24,746 nucleotides of DNA from Candidatus Albibeggiatoa sp. nov. BB20 (lineage in GTDB: Bacteria > Pseudomonadota > Gammaproteobacteria > Beggiatoales > Beggiatoaceae): contig JADGDW010000054.1 in assembly GCA_016744725.1 (NCBI GenBank), positions 1-24,746 on the forward strand, in the 5' to 3' direction. The translations under genes and the position numbers were made by a program. Positions 14,598 to 23,640 of the stretch are shown here, piece by piece (the stretch's first letter is position 1; each line of letters starts with the position of its first letter). The notes beneath the pieces are model-generated. The model was given only the letters and a program-made list of their open reading frames with translations. It had not been told where the DNA came from and did not search any database.

Positions 14598-15893
14598 ATG
14601 AAAATGAAATTGCTGTTTACAACTGTTTTGTCTCTTTGTGTGAACTTTACTGTTGATGCTGAAACTAAAGTGCTAGATTTTATCGTTGCCGTCGTCAATG
14701 ATGATGTAATCGTCCATAGCAGTTTGCAGCGTGAAATTAAATTAGTTGAAAACAAGCTACTTCAAAAAGGGGTTCAATTACCACCACGTGTTGACTTTGA
14801 ACGCCAAGTATTAGACCGCATGAGTTTAAAGTTATTGCAATTACAAATTGCTGAACGCACAGGTGTTACTACGGATGACAATAGTTTAAATGAAGCCTTG
14901 CGTAAAATTGCCGCACAAAATGGAATGGATATTCAGACTTTTCAAGAAATGATTGAGCAGGATGAAAATTATAGTTTTTCTCAGTTTCGCCAAGAACTTG
15001 GAGAAGATATGGTCATCGGCCGGTTGCGTCAACGCCAAGTCACTAGCCGCATTAATGTAACTCAAAATGAAATTGATAATTTTCTTGCCAATCAAGTACA
15101 GCAAGGCAATGCTCAAGATGAATACTTGCTTTATCACATTTTATTGGCTTTACCTGAAGCCGTCTCTCCTGAAGAAATGGAAACCCGTCGAGCTAAAGCA
15201 CAAGGTATTTTAGAGCAATTACAAGTGGGTAGCGATTTTCAAACCATTGCAGTGCAATACTCTAATAGTCAAACAGCCACTGATGGCGGTAATTTAGGGT
15301 GGCGTAAAGCAGGTGAAATTCCCTCTTTATTTGTACCTGCCTTGGCTGAAATGTCTGTGGGCAATATCAGTAAATTATTACAAGATAGCAATGGCTTTCA
15401 CATTATCAAATTGGCGGATAAACGAGGCACAGAACAATTTTTAGTGACGCAAACTCGCGCCAGACATATTTTGATTAAAACCACTGAATTGGTATCTGAT
15501 TTTGATGCTCAACAGAAATTAGTTAACTTAAGTGATGAAATTTTAAATGCAGGCGCTGATTTTGCGCAATTAGCCCGTAATTATTCAGAAGATACGATTT
15601 CAGCCAGTGAAGGCGGCAATATTGGCTGGAAAAACCCCGGAGACTTCCCACCTGAATTTGAAGAAATACTAAATGAATTGACGATTGGTGAATTAAGCCC
15701 GCCGTTTAAAACTCGCTTTGGTTGGCATTTATTACAAATCCAAGAGCGTCGTGAGCGTGATAATACTGAAGCAGCTTTACGTAATAAAGCAACACAGCAA
15801 ATTCGTAATCGTAAAGTTGAAGAAAGCCTGCAAATGTGGTTACGCCAAATCCGTGATGAAGCGTATATTGAATACCGTTTGCCAGCCGCTTAA
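14598..15893 (+). CDS. surA: Periplasmic chaperone / peptidyl-prolyl isomerase SurA
   Basis: Chaperone that carries unfolded outer-membrane proteins across the periplasm to the BAM complex. The N-terminus is a cleavable signal (MKMKLLFTTVLSLCVNFTVDA, cut near residue 21). The SurA N-domain follows, with FIVAVVNDDVIVHSSLQREI and RQVLDRMSLKLL. Two parvulin domains come next: the first at about 174-280 with YHILLALPE and TDGGNLGWRKAGEIP, the second at about 286-388 with RARHILIKT and SEGGNIGWKNPGDFPPEF. A short C-terminal helix completes the fold. At 431 residues it is normal for SurA. Starts at 14598 and 14604 are both possible. The usual lptD/pdxA/rsmA neighbours are absent within the window. 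Confidence 0.95.
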   Translation: MKMKLLFTTVLSLCVNFTVDAETKVLDFIVAVVNDDVIVHSSLQREIKLVENKLLQKGVQLPPRVDFERQVLDRMSLKLLQLQIAERTGVTTDDNSLNEALRKIAAQNGMDIQTFQEMIEQDENYSFSQFRQELGEDMVIGRLRQRQVTSRINVTQNEIDNFLANQVQQGNAQDEYLLYHILLALPEAVSPEEMETRRAKAQGILEQLQVGSDFQTIAVQYSNSQTATDGGNLGWRKAGEIPSLFVPALAEMSVGNISKLLQDSNGFHIIKLADKRGTEQFLVTQTRARHILIKTTELVSDFDAQQKLVNLSDEILNAGADFAQLARNYSEDTISASEGGNIGWKNPGDFPPEFEEILNELTIGELSPPFKTRFGWHLLQIQERRERDNTEAALRNKATQQIRNRKVEESLQMWLRQIRDEAYIEYRLPAA

Positions 15894-16002
15894 AAATGAA
15901 TCCCAGCTCATTTGAATCTGTTAGAGTCAGTATTTAAATGAGTTGATACCTTATAATGATTGATCTATAACCTGTGCACGTCATTGATGATTCAGCAAGC
16001 CC

Positions 16003-17010
16003 ATGCTTAAAAAATTCCGTAAATTTATAAAATATTACCCTGCTCAACCGAAAAAATCAGTACAACTAACCCGTAAGCAAGTTTATATTTTGCCGACTCG
16101 ACATGGTTTTTTGTTTGTATTGGTTTTATTTCTCATGTTGTTGGGTTCAATTAACTATAACAATAATATGGGGTTTTTACTGACCTTTTTATTAGCCAGT
16201 ACCGCGATGGTTTCCATGTTACATGCGCATTATATGTTGCATGGATTAAACGTTTCTATTGGTAAGGCCAATCAGGTATTTGTTGGGGAGCAAGTGCAGT
16301 TTCAGTTATGGGTGGATAATCGCAATAAAGCGGCACGCTATGCCTTGCATTGGTCATTGGGTTATAAAAATATTACTTCTCTTCTCAATTGGTCTTTAGG
16401 TCGTAATAAAGCCCCTATAATTTTGATAACAGATATTCCAGCCGATCAAAGGATAATTATCAGCATTCCCTTTATTGCGAAACAACGCGGTCAATTACAG
16501 CTTGAAGCATTAACGGTTTCCAGTTGTTTTCCATTCGGTTTATTTTATGTGTGGGGATTTATCTATTTAGATGCATCAACCTTAGTTTATCCCGCGCCAT
16601 TAGGACAACGACAATTGCCTAAAGGTGCACGAGATGACAACCAAGGCGAAACTACTTCTATGCAGCTTGGTCAAGGTGGCGATGATTTTATTGGCTATCG
16701 AGATTACAAAATGGGGGATTCCCCAAAACATGTGGATTGGAAAGCGGTTGCTAAAGGTCAAGGTTGGCATATCAAGCAATTTGGAGGCGCGAGCAGCACT
16801 AATTTATTATTGAGCTGGGAGCAAGTACAGCACTTAAATATTGAAGCTGCTCTGTCACAACTCTGTCTCTGGATATTGGTTGCAGACAGTCAAAATGCAC
16901 AATATGGACTAAAATTACCACAACACACTATAAAACCTGATTATGGTAAAAAACATCGAGAAAAGTGCTTGAAAATATTAGCTTTATATGGAGCTAATAC
17001 CAAGAAATGA
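16003..17010 (+). CDS. DUF58 family membrane protein
   Basis: 335-residue protein with two adjacent membrane helices near the N-terminus (about 31-47 and 52-72), a beta-rich middle part, and the DUF58 signature at about 226-246: DDFIGYRDYKMGDSPKHVDW. DUF58 proteins are usually encoded with a MoxR-type AAA+ ATPase and a transglutaminase-like membrane protein. Neither is adjacent here: surA is upstream, then a 300-base gap follows. The vWA-like fold after the signature appears shortened. The biochemical role of the family is not established; envelope-associated chaperone or assembly functions are proposed from context. The ATG has only a weak ribosome site. Confidence 0.85.
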   Translation: MLKKFRKFIKYYPAQPKKSVQLTRKQVYILPTRHGFLFVLVLFLMLLGSINYNNNMGFLLTFLLASTAMVSMLHAHYMLHGLNVSIGKANQVFVGEQVQFQLWVDNRNKAARYALHWSLGYKNITSLLNWSLGRNKAPIILITDIPADQRIIISIPFIAKQRGQLQLEALTVSSCFPFGLFYVWGFIYLDASTLVYPAPLGQRQLPKGARDDNQGETTSMQLGQGGDDFIGYRDYKMGDSPKHVDWKAVAKGQGWHIKQFGGASSTNLLLSWEQVQHLNIEAALSQLCLWILVADSQNAQYGLKLPQHTIKPDYGKKHREKCLKILALYGANTKK

Positions 17011-17328
17011 ATCTAAAACAACGAAATTAAATGAGTCATAAACTCTGCAAGTATGATTAAAACAGAGCTATCAGCGTTTTTCAGCAGACTTTATAGCTTA
17101 TATATTTTGTTGTTAAGGCAAAAAAATATTAACCATGAAGCACGCTAAATTACTGTAGATGATTTTCAGAAAAAACAATATATTATAACTTTCAATTCTT
17201 TGATTTTATTTAGATACTAAAAAAAATGTCAACGTGATTGACGCTTGAAAATACTATTCATTTACACTCTATTTGAACAGGTTAAGTCATGTCCTTCCTG
17301 TTTGTACTGAGAGTTGGCAGTTACAAAT
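17011..17328. other. AT-rich intergenic region before the sensor kinase
   Basis: About 318 bases without a credible gene. It contains an inverted repeat GTCAA-CGTGA-TTGAC (17228-17242) directly upstream of a candidate promoter at 17245-17273. No terminator for the DUF58 gene is evident. Confidence 0.6.
17245..17273 (+). promoter_or_regulatory. Candidate promoter of the sensor kinase operon
   Basis: TTGAAA (17245-17250), 17-base spacer, TCTATT (17268-17273). The -35 is a good match and the -10 a fair one. The small inverted repeat at 17228-17242 abuts it and could bind a regulator. Confidence 0.35.
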
Positions 17329-20300
17329 ATGATGCGTTATCAAAAATATGCAACAGCCTTCACCCTCATGTTGGCGTTTAGCCTGTCCATGTTGGGATAT
17401 ATTGTATTGAAACATCGTCAGCAAGCTTGGCTAGAGCATGAATTTACTGAAGCAACCCAACAACAAGTGATTTCAATTCGGCATAATCTACAACAGCATT
17501 TCCATATTTTAGCAGCCTATTCTGCTTTTTTTAGTACTTATCCTCAAGCGAAATATACTGATTTTAAAAATTATGCTGATGCGATTCATTATGCACAACA
17601 CGAGAATCTATTGGCTTTGCATTGGATTCCTAAAGTGACTGATGCGGAACGCTCAGATTATGAGCACAGATTAAAACAGTCCGATAACAATCAACAAATA
17701 TGGCATAAAAATCAAATAAATGAACGGATTCCTGTTGCCAAAAAAGCGCAATACTTTCCTGTTTTATTTACTATTTCAGATCAAAAAAACACATTATTAA
17801 ACCCAGGTTGGGATTTAAGTTCTGACACGACTTTATGGCAAAACTTTAAATATGCCTATGAAACAGGCGCGATTTACGCTTCTGAACCTCTGATATTAAA
17901 TCAGCCGCCACGCCCATCACAGCAAACTATTTTATTGATTCAACCTGTTTACCAAGCCCAACAAAATATTGAGACACCTCAGCAGCGCAAACAATATTTA
18001 CAAGGTTTTATTGTGGGCGTATTTGATATTCAAAAATTACTGAATAGTGCCTTACAGTATGTGACTAAAAAAGATATTCTGATTCGTTTAAAAATTCCTA
18101 CTGAGGATAAAGCCATTTATGTACATCAAATGCACCCGAGCCAAATCAATGATGATTTCATATATAAACATTTAAGCTTAACCGTGGCTGGGCGTATATG
18201 GGAAATGCAAGTTTTTGCAAATCTCAACAATGTACATATTCCATCAACTTGGTTAGAAGCAATCTTGTTTTTAGGTGGTAGCTTTCTGACTCTATTGATT
18301 ACATGGCTGTTTGTTCAATATGTGCGTTATTTAGAATCGATTAAAAAATCCCAACGACAATTGGCAGAATATAATTCACAACTTGCGGCTAAAGTTAATC
18401 AAAGTAGTCAAGCATTACATGAATCGCATGAACGCCTAAAAACCATTTTAAATAGTTTAGAAGCCATGGTTTGTGTGGTTGATATGGATTCTTATGAGGT
18501 CTTATTTGCGAATAAATCACTTAAACACACCCGTGGGGTGGAAAAAGTGGAAGTGGAAGGTGAAATTTGTTGGAAAAGCTTCTACTCTAACCAAGACCAA
18601 CCCTGTGATTTCTGTACTAATAAAAAGCTTATTAATCAAGTAGGTCAGCCAACGGGTTTGTACACTTGGGAATATTGCAATCCTTATACTAAAAATTGGT
18701 ATTTAATGCAGGATCGAGCCATTCCTTGGACAGATGGACGTATTGTACGCTTAGAAATTGCCACCGATATTACGGAACGCAAGCAAATGGAAGTGGTATT
18801 ACGTGAAAGTGAACAATATCGGCGTACCTTGATTGAAGAATCAACGATTGGTTTGATGCTGATTAATATGGATGATAATGGTACTTTTTCTGAGGTTAAT
18901 ACCGCTTTTGCCCATAGTTTAGGTTATAAGGTGGAGGAAATGGTTAATAATGTTACTTTTTGGGATTTAACCCCAGAAGAATATCACCCTATTACCCATA
19001 AACAACAAATTATACTTAAACAAACGGGGCGTTTTGGCCCTTATGAAAAAGCCTATTTACACAAAGATGGACATCCTGTTCCTGTTCGTCTGTCTGGTCT
19101 ATTGATTACACATAAAGGCAGTGCTTTTATTTGGGCAAATATAGAAGATATTACTTATCAAAAACGTGCCCAAGAAGCAGAAGCGGCTAAAGTAATTGCA
19201 GAACAAGCCAATCGAGCCAAAAGTATTTGTCTGACTAATATGAGCCATGAGCTACGCACGCCGTTGAATGCAATTTTAGGTTATACCCAAATTTTATCTC
19301 AATCCAATAATTTAACTCCTGAACAGTATGAAGGTTTGAGTATTATTCAACACAGCAGCGAATATTTGTTGAATTTAATCGATGATATTTTGGATATATC
19401 TAAAGTTGAAGCAGGTAAATTGGAACTACATGTAGAAGATTTCCATTTTGAAAGTTTTATTAAAAATGTGGTGGATTTATTCCGAGTCAGAGCGTTGCAA
19501 AAAGGCATTGAATTTATTTATCAACCTTTGGAAAATGCGCCCTACTTGGTGTACAGCGATGAGAAGCGGTTACGCCAAATTTTGATTAATTTACTCAGCA
19601 ATGCGGTCAAATTCACACCTGAATATGGTTGTGTTACTTTGGTTTTATTACGTATTTCAGATAATAAAGTGCAATTTAAAATTAGAGATACAGGTATCGG
19701 GATTGCGTCTGAGGAAATAGATAAAATATTCATGCCATTTCAACAAGTTGGTGAGAGTAATGCTCATAATGAAGGCGCGGGATTAGGTTTAGCCATTACC
19801 CAAAATTTAGTTAAATTACTCAATGCAGATTTACAAGTCAATAGCGTGTTGGGACAAGGAACAGAGTTCTGCGTCACAATGTCATTACCAGAAAGTCATA
19901 CCACTGAAGCATTGCAAGACAATGATATTATGGGTTATCAAGGCAGTTTAAAAACATTATTGATTGCGGATACTGTGTGGGAATATAGAATTCATTTAAA
20001 AAACTTTTTATCACCGCTGAATTTTAATTTACTTGAGGCTGATTCAGTCCAGACTTTATATAATAAATTAAGCCAGAAACCTGATGTGTTATTAATTGAC
20101 ATCCATTTATTAAAGCAATTACCGTTAGATTCATCCTCATCTCAGGATAATTTATTGCAGAAAATTCCTTTAATTGTCACCAGTGAGCAGAGTTTATCTT
20201 ATATCGAAATACCAATGACTTATCAAGCTGTATTAACCAAACCCTATGATAAAACAACGGTGTTTGCCAGTTTAAAGCATGTTTTGGATTTAATCTGGAT

Positions 20301-20577
20301 TATGCAGAAAAATGAAGCTGAGCAAATGCAAAATATTGATATGAATTTGGAGTTGGGTTTAATTAGCCAATACTACCCTTTATCAGCACAGCAAATTCGC
20401 CAGTTATATGATTTGAGCATGATGGGTGATATCAAAGGTATATTAAACTTTGCTCAGCTGATGCAATCGGATAAACAATTAGCATCATTAGCGCAACATA
20501 TCCATCAATTAGCCAAACAATTACAATTAGACCATATTTACCAAATTGCAACCCATTATCAGGATACCCTGCAATGA
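17329..20577 (+). CDS. Hybrid sensor histidine kinase (CHASE-PAS-PAS-HisKA-HATPase-REC)
   Basis: Inner-membrane hybrid kinase of 1082 residues from the ATG at 17329 (ATG 17332 is also possible; the TTG at 17314 is not needed). Helix 1 at 8-27 and helix 2 at about 306-328 enclose a periplasmic CHASE domain with ALHWIPKV (H98-W99) and the following acidic/basic ERSDYE. PAS 1 spans about 369-489 and contains Cys414, Cys426 and Cys429 (ICW...PCDFC). PAS 2 is at about 498-615. HisKA has SHELRTPLN with phospho-acceptor His640. The ATPase has NLLSNAVKFTP (754-764), DTGIGI (787) and GAGLGLAI (817). The receiver (about 865-985) keeps Asp924 and Lys971, but its acidic pair is reduced to a single Asp (LLIADTVW). 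A helical C-terminal segment without a canonical HPt motif ends the protein. It overlaps the next gene by 4 bases. Confidence 0.92.
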   Translation: MMRYQKYATAFTLMLAFSLSMLGYIVLKHRQQAWLEHEFTEATQQQVISIRHNLQQHFHILAAYSAFFSTYPQAKYTDFKNYADAIHYAQHENLLALHWIPKVTDAERSDYEHRLKQSDNNQQIWHKNQINERIPVAKKAQYFPVLFTISDQKNTLLNPGWDLSSDTTLWQNFKYAYETGAIYASEPLILNQPPRPSQQTILLIQPVYQAQQNIETPQQRKQYLQGFIVGVFDIQKLLNSALQYVTKKDILIRLKIPTEDKAIYVHQMHPSQINDDFIYKHLSLTVAGRIWEMQVFANLNNVHIPSTWLEAILFLGGSFLTLLITWLFVQYVRYLESIKKSQRQLAEYNSQLAAKVNQSSQALHESHERLKTILNSLEAMVCVVDMDSYEVLFANKSLKHTRGVEKVEVEGEICWKSFYSNQDQPCDFCTNKKLINQVGQPTGLYTWEYCNPYTKNWYLMQDRAIPWTDGRIVRLEIATDITERKQMEVVLRESEQYRRTLIEESTIGLMLINMDDNGTFSEVNTAFAHSLGYKVEEMVNNVTFWDLTPEEYHPITHKQQIILKQTGRFGPYEKAYLHKDGHPVPVRLSGLLITHKGSAFIWANIEDITYQKRAQEAEAAKVIAEQANRAKSICLTNMSHELRTPLNAILGYTQILSQSNNLTPEQYEGLSIIQHSSEYLLNLIDDILDISKVEAGKLELHVEDFHFESFIKNVVDLFRVRALQKGIEFIYQPLENAPYLVYSDEKRLRQILINLLSNAVKFTPEYGCVTLVLLRISDNKVQFKIRDTGIGIASEEIDKIFMPFQQVGESNAHNEGAGLGLAITQNLVKLLNADLQVNSVLGQGTEFCVTMSLPESHTTEALQDNDIMGYQGSLKTLLIADTVWEYRIHLKNFLSPLNFNLLEADSVQTLYNKLSQKPDVLLIDIHLLKQLPLDSSSSQDNLLQKIPLIVTSEQSLSYIEIPMTYQAVLTKPYDKTTVFASLKHVLDLIWIMQKNEAEQMQNIDMNLELGLISQYYPLSAQQIRQLYDLSMMGDIKGILNFAQLMQSDKQLASLAQHIHQLAKQLQLDHIYQIATHYQDTLQ

Positions 20578-21671
20578 TCCAGCCTGTAACCAAAGACAAA
20601 ATATTAATTGTAGATGATATTCCAGCTAATATGTGGGTGTTATTGGAAGTGTTAAGCGACGCGGGTTATGACGTTTTATTAGCCCAAAGTGGCGAGCAAG
20701 CATTACGAGTCGCAGAATACGCCAAACCTGCTTTAATTTTACTTGATGTCATGATGCCTAACATGGATGGGTTTGAAGTGTGTCGTATTCTAAAAACCAA
20801 CCCTGATTTGTGTAAAATCCCAGTAATTTTTATGACGGCCTTAAGCGATACGATTAATAAATTAAAAGGCTTTGAATTGGGCGCAGCAGATTATGTGACT
20901 AAACCGATTCAATATAAAGAAGTACTGGCCAGAGTATCGGCACATTTAGAGGTGCATAAGTTACAAGCGACTTTAGTACAACGCAATGCTGAATTAGAAA
21001 CTTTTTCGCGTATGGTGGCACATGATTTAAAAAATCCATTGAATGCAGTAATTAATTTAACAGAAATGGTCGCGGATGAATATGAGCAGGCACAAGAGAT
21101 AAACAAAGCTAAATCGCTGAGCCGATTGCGCTGGGTTTCCCAAGCTGGGCAACAAATGATGAATATTGTGGACGCACTGTTATTAATGGCGGGTATTGCT
21201 CAAAATAAAAAAGTCGATATTGATGTGGTTAATATGAATCAAATCCTTGATGAAGTGATACAAAAACGGTTGTTGTATATGATTGATGAACATCAAGCCG
21301 AAATTACCCGTCCTTCAAGTTTACCTACCGCTTTAGGTTATGCGCCTTGGATTCATGAAATCTGGGCAAATTACATTAGTAATGCGATTAAATATGGCGG
21401 TTATCCACCTCAATTACAAATGGGTGCAACCCCTTTAGAAAATGGCATGACTGAGTTTTGGATTAAAGACAATGGACGGGGCTTGAGTGAAGAAGAGCAA
21501 GCTAAATTATTTAAACCATTCACTCGTTTGCATGATGGGGATGGACATGGCTTAGGCTTATCGATTGTGCAGCAAATTGCGGAAAGGTTGGGTGGAGAGG
21601 TCGGTGTTAAAAGTGAATTAAAACAAGGAAGTCGATTTTATTTTACCTTGCCCTCTTTGGATAAAGAATAA
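20574..21671 (+). CDS. Response regulator-histidine kinase (REC-HisKA-HATPase), soluble
   Basis: Cytoplasmic 365-residue protein with no membrane segment. The receiver (about 9-125) has Asp14-Asp15, phospho-acceptor Asp58 in LILLDVMMP, Thr88 and Lys110. HisKA follows with MVAHDLKNPLN and acceptor His150. The ATPase domain shows NYISNAIKYGG (about 264-274), DNGRGLS and GHGLGLSIV. Its ATG overlaps the TGA of the upstream hybrid kinase (ATGA, 20574-20577), so the two are translationally coupled and likely form one phosphorelay. The upstream membrane sensor could pass phosphate to Asp58, changing the kinase activity toward an unidentified output regulator. No DNA-binding output protein is encoded beside them. 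Confidence 0.93.
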   Translation: MIQPVTKDKILIVDDIPANMWVLLEVLSDAGYDVLLAQSGEQALRVAEYAKPALILLDVMMPNMDGFEVCRILKTNPDLCKIPVIFMTALSDTINKLKGFELGAADYVTKPIQYKEVLARVSAHLEVHKLQATLVQRNAELETFSRMVAHDLKNPLNAVINLTEMVADEYEQAQEINKAKSLSRLRWVSQAGQQMMNIVDALLLMAGIAQNKKVDIDVVNMNQILDEVIQKRLLYMIDEHQAEITRPSSLPTALGYAPWIHEIWANYISNAIKYGGYPPQLQMGATPLENGMTEFWIKDNGRGLSEEEQAKLFKPFTRLHDGDGHGLGLSIVQQIAERLGGEVGVKSELKQGSRFYFTLPSLDKE

Positions 21672-21831
21672 GCCGAGCATCAAAACATAAGATAGAAAGC
21701 CCAGTTTATCAAAGGGACATTATTTGGCGATAAGGATGGCTCTGAAATAGTGTGATAAGAAAATAACGCTTATCCTTTTGCACGATATTTTGCAGTATTC
21801 AGCATCATGTAACACTATTTTTAATACTTAT

Positions 21832-21977
21832 ACCAACAATACTTCGGACAGTTTTTGAAAATCCCCACAGCTTTAAATTGTAACCATTTGAAAAATAAAG
21901 CATTTTATGTTTTGACGGGGAGTTTTAAATATATTAAAAAACAAGCAGTTATAAAAACTATCTGAAGTATTGACCAA
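21832..21977. mobile_element. MITE-like element with 20-bp inverted ends and 5-bp target duplication
   Basis: The left end CAATACTTCGGACAGTTTTT (21837-21856) and the right end AAAAACTATCTGAAGTATTG (21953-21972) are inverted copies matching at 18 of 20 positions. Immediately outside both lies ACCAA (21832-21836 and 21973-21977), a perfect 5-bp direct repeat. The 136-bp body has no ORF. It contains a second inverted pair (TTTGAAAATCCCC near 21854-21866 and GGGGAGTTTTAAA near 21917-21929) and an inner GCTTTA/TAAAGC pair, so the transcript could fold into nested stems. It looks like a non-autonomous transposon mobilised in trans. The parent IS family cannot be assigned without a search; 5-bp duplications occur in Tn3-like and IS1380-like elements, among others. 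Confidence 0.75.
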
Positions 21978-22004
21978 ACAAGTTGCCACCTTAACCTCCT
22001 CTCC

Positions 22005-22032
22005 TTGCTAGCGTATAGAAACAAGTTATATT
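22005..22032 (+). promoter_or_regulatory. Candidate promoter of the methyltransferase gene
   Basis: TTGCTA (22005-22010), 16-base spacer, TATATT (22027-22032), starting RNA about 33 bases before the ATG at 22073. It lies 28 bases beyond the target duplication of the MITE-like element. Confidence 0.45.
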
Positions 22033-22072
22033 AAAATCAAACAACAAAATTATTACAAATTGGAAATCCAAT

Positions 22073-23626
22073 ATGACAACACCTGCAGCGTATGATGAAT
22101 TGCCTTACACTGGTATTTTAGGTTGGGACTTTCAGCCCTCAGCTTTAGCCACCTATGCCACTCTGTTTGGTTTACAGCCGCCGTTGGTTTTAAAAAGCCG
22201 TATCTTAGATTTAGGCTGTGGTGATGGCACTAATATCATTGGTATCGCTCAATCCATGCCTCAAGCTGAATGTATCGGTATAGACTTTTCTCCTAAACAA
22301 ATTGAAATGGGACAAGCGGTGGTTGATGGTGCAGGTTTGACCAATGTTAGATTGCACTGCGCTGACATCAATGCAATGGATGCGGCAGCACTAGGTAAAT
22401 TTGATTATATTGTATTACATGGTACATTTTCATGGGTTGCACCTGAAACGCAAGAAAAGATTTTAGATATCTGTCACCAGAATTTAACACCCAATGGTAT
22501 TGTTTACGTCAGCTATAATGTGTACCCTGGTTGGTATATGCAGCGTGTTGTGCGTGATTTGATGATTTTCCACACTGAGCCTGTTACTAATATCCGTGAT
22601 AAAGTAAACGAAGCCCGTGCAGTGGTTAGCTTTGTCAAACAGCATAACGAAAGTAAAGATGGCGTGTATGGCAAATTGTTAGATGAAATGTCAGCTCTGG
22701 TTGCTAAACAACCTGATGACCATATTGGCCATGAATACTTAGAAGAACATAATCATCCTTACTACTTCCACCAGTTTTTAGCTAAGATTCAGAATAAGGG
22801 TTTGGAATATGTGACTGATGTCGAATTCCGTCGTTATTTACCAACAGATTATGAAACCTTAGAATCGTATGAAGAAATGTTCCGAGGCGATATATTTTCA
22901 CGGGAACAATATTTAGACTTTTTCCATAATCGTAATTTCCGTAGTAGTGTCCTATGTCAAAAAGGTGTACCTATTAATCGGGAGTTGGATTGGGAATTGA
23001 TGCCACGCTTTTACATTTCAGCCCAAATTCCACAATTAACGCCAGATTATGTACACGAAAATAAACCGTTCTCATTGAATACCAGCAAAGAAGTAGTTGA
23101 AGTCGACGATCAATTTGTTAAAGCGGCTTTAATTACTTTGACTAATGCCCATCCTCAAGCCATTGCTTTTGAACAGTTGTTTAATATATTGTGTTCTAAC
23201 TTGACTCCTGAAAGTTTAGCTTCTATTGATTTGCAGGAATTAAAAAATGGGTTGGCTGAAGAATTACATTATTTGTATTGCATGGAATCAATTGAATTGC
23301 ATACACACCCAGTTCAATGTGTTGTTAAAATCAGTGAAAAACCTATTGCACCACCATTAGCCCGCTGGCAAGCTAAAAACGGGAAAAATGTGGTTAATAT
23401 GCAATGCAAAACGGGTGAGCTAGATATTATTACAATGCAGTTATTACCTCATTTAGATGGTACAAAAACCCAAGCTGATTTGTTAGATATTTTGCTTGAT
23501 TTGCAAAAACAAGGCGTGTTTGCAGTTGAAGGGGTTAGTAATGAGGCGGCAATACGTGAGACATTCCAAGCAGCATTAAATACAACATTGGAAGCACTGG
23601 CTAAAAATGCGCTGTTAGTCGGTTAA
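22073..23626 (+). CDS. SAM-dependent methyltransferase with regulatory domain (protein lysine methyltransferase-like)
   Basis: 517-residue protein of the family with a class I methyltransferase core plus a MethyTransf_Reg domain, to which the rickettsial outer-membrane-protein lysine methyltransferases belong. Seen: YDELPYTG...FQPSALATYATLFGL at the N-terminus (7-34), SAM motif I LDLGCGDG (45-52), GIDFSP (69-74) at the acidic ribose-binding position, and SYNVYPGW (147-154) characteristic of the family. The regulatory region is at about 200-290, and a C-terminal winged-helix-like portion contains DGTKTQADLLDILLDL. By analogy it could methylate lysines of a surface or outer-membrane protein; no substrate is evident next to it. 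It has its own promoter and a strong terminator, so it is probably monocistronic. GGAAAT is a weak ribosome site. Confidence 0.85.
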   Translation: MTTPAAYDELPYTGILGWDFQPSALATYATLFGLQPPLVLKSRILDLGCGDGTNIIGIAQSMPQAECIGIDFSPKQIEMGQAVVDGAGLTNVRLHCADINAMDAAALGKFDYIVLHGTFSWVAPETQEKILDICHQNLTPNGIVYVSYNVYPGWYMQRVVRDLMIFHTEPVTNIRDKVNEARAVVSFVKQHNESKDGVYGKLLDEMSALVAKQPDDHIGHEYLEEHNHPYYFHQFLAKIQNKGLEYVTDVEFRRYLPTDYETLESYEEMFRGDIFSREQYLDFFHNRNFRSSVLCQKGVPINRELDWELMPRFYISAQIPQLTPDYVHENKPFSLNTSKEVVEVDDQFVKAALITLTNAHPQAIAFEQLFNILCSNLTPESLASIDLQELKNGLAEELHYLYCMESIELHTHPVQCVVKISEKPIAPPLARWQAKNGKNVVNMQCKTGELDIITMQLLPHLDGTKTQADLLDILLDLQKQGVFAVEGVSNEAAIRETFQAALNTTLEALAKNALLVG

Positions 23627-23640
23627 TTTTTAATATATTG

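Larger units (their letters stand above)
21672..22072. other. Intergenic region carrying a MITE-like element and the methyltransferase promoter
   Basis: 401 bases without a gene. 21672-21831 shows nothing clear, including no terminator for the kinase operon. 21832-21977 is the inverted-repeat element with its target duplication. 21978-22072 holds a candidate promoter and leader for the next gene. Confidence 0.7.

Noticed and set aside
14338..14601. 87-codon plus-strand frame before surA
   Set aside because: It overlaps the better-looking membrane-helix frame, runs into surA out of phase and has no ribosome site.
21837..21972. Reading the inverted-repeat region as a simple transcription terminator
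   Set aside because: The arms are 96 bases apart, no T-run follows, and a direct 5-bp duplication flanks the arms, which fits transposition better.
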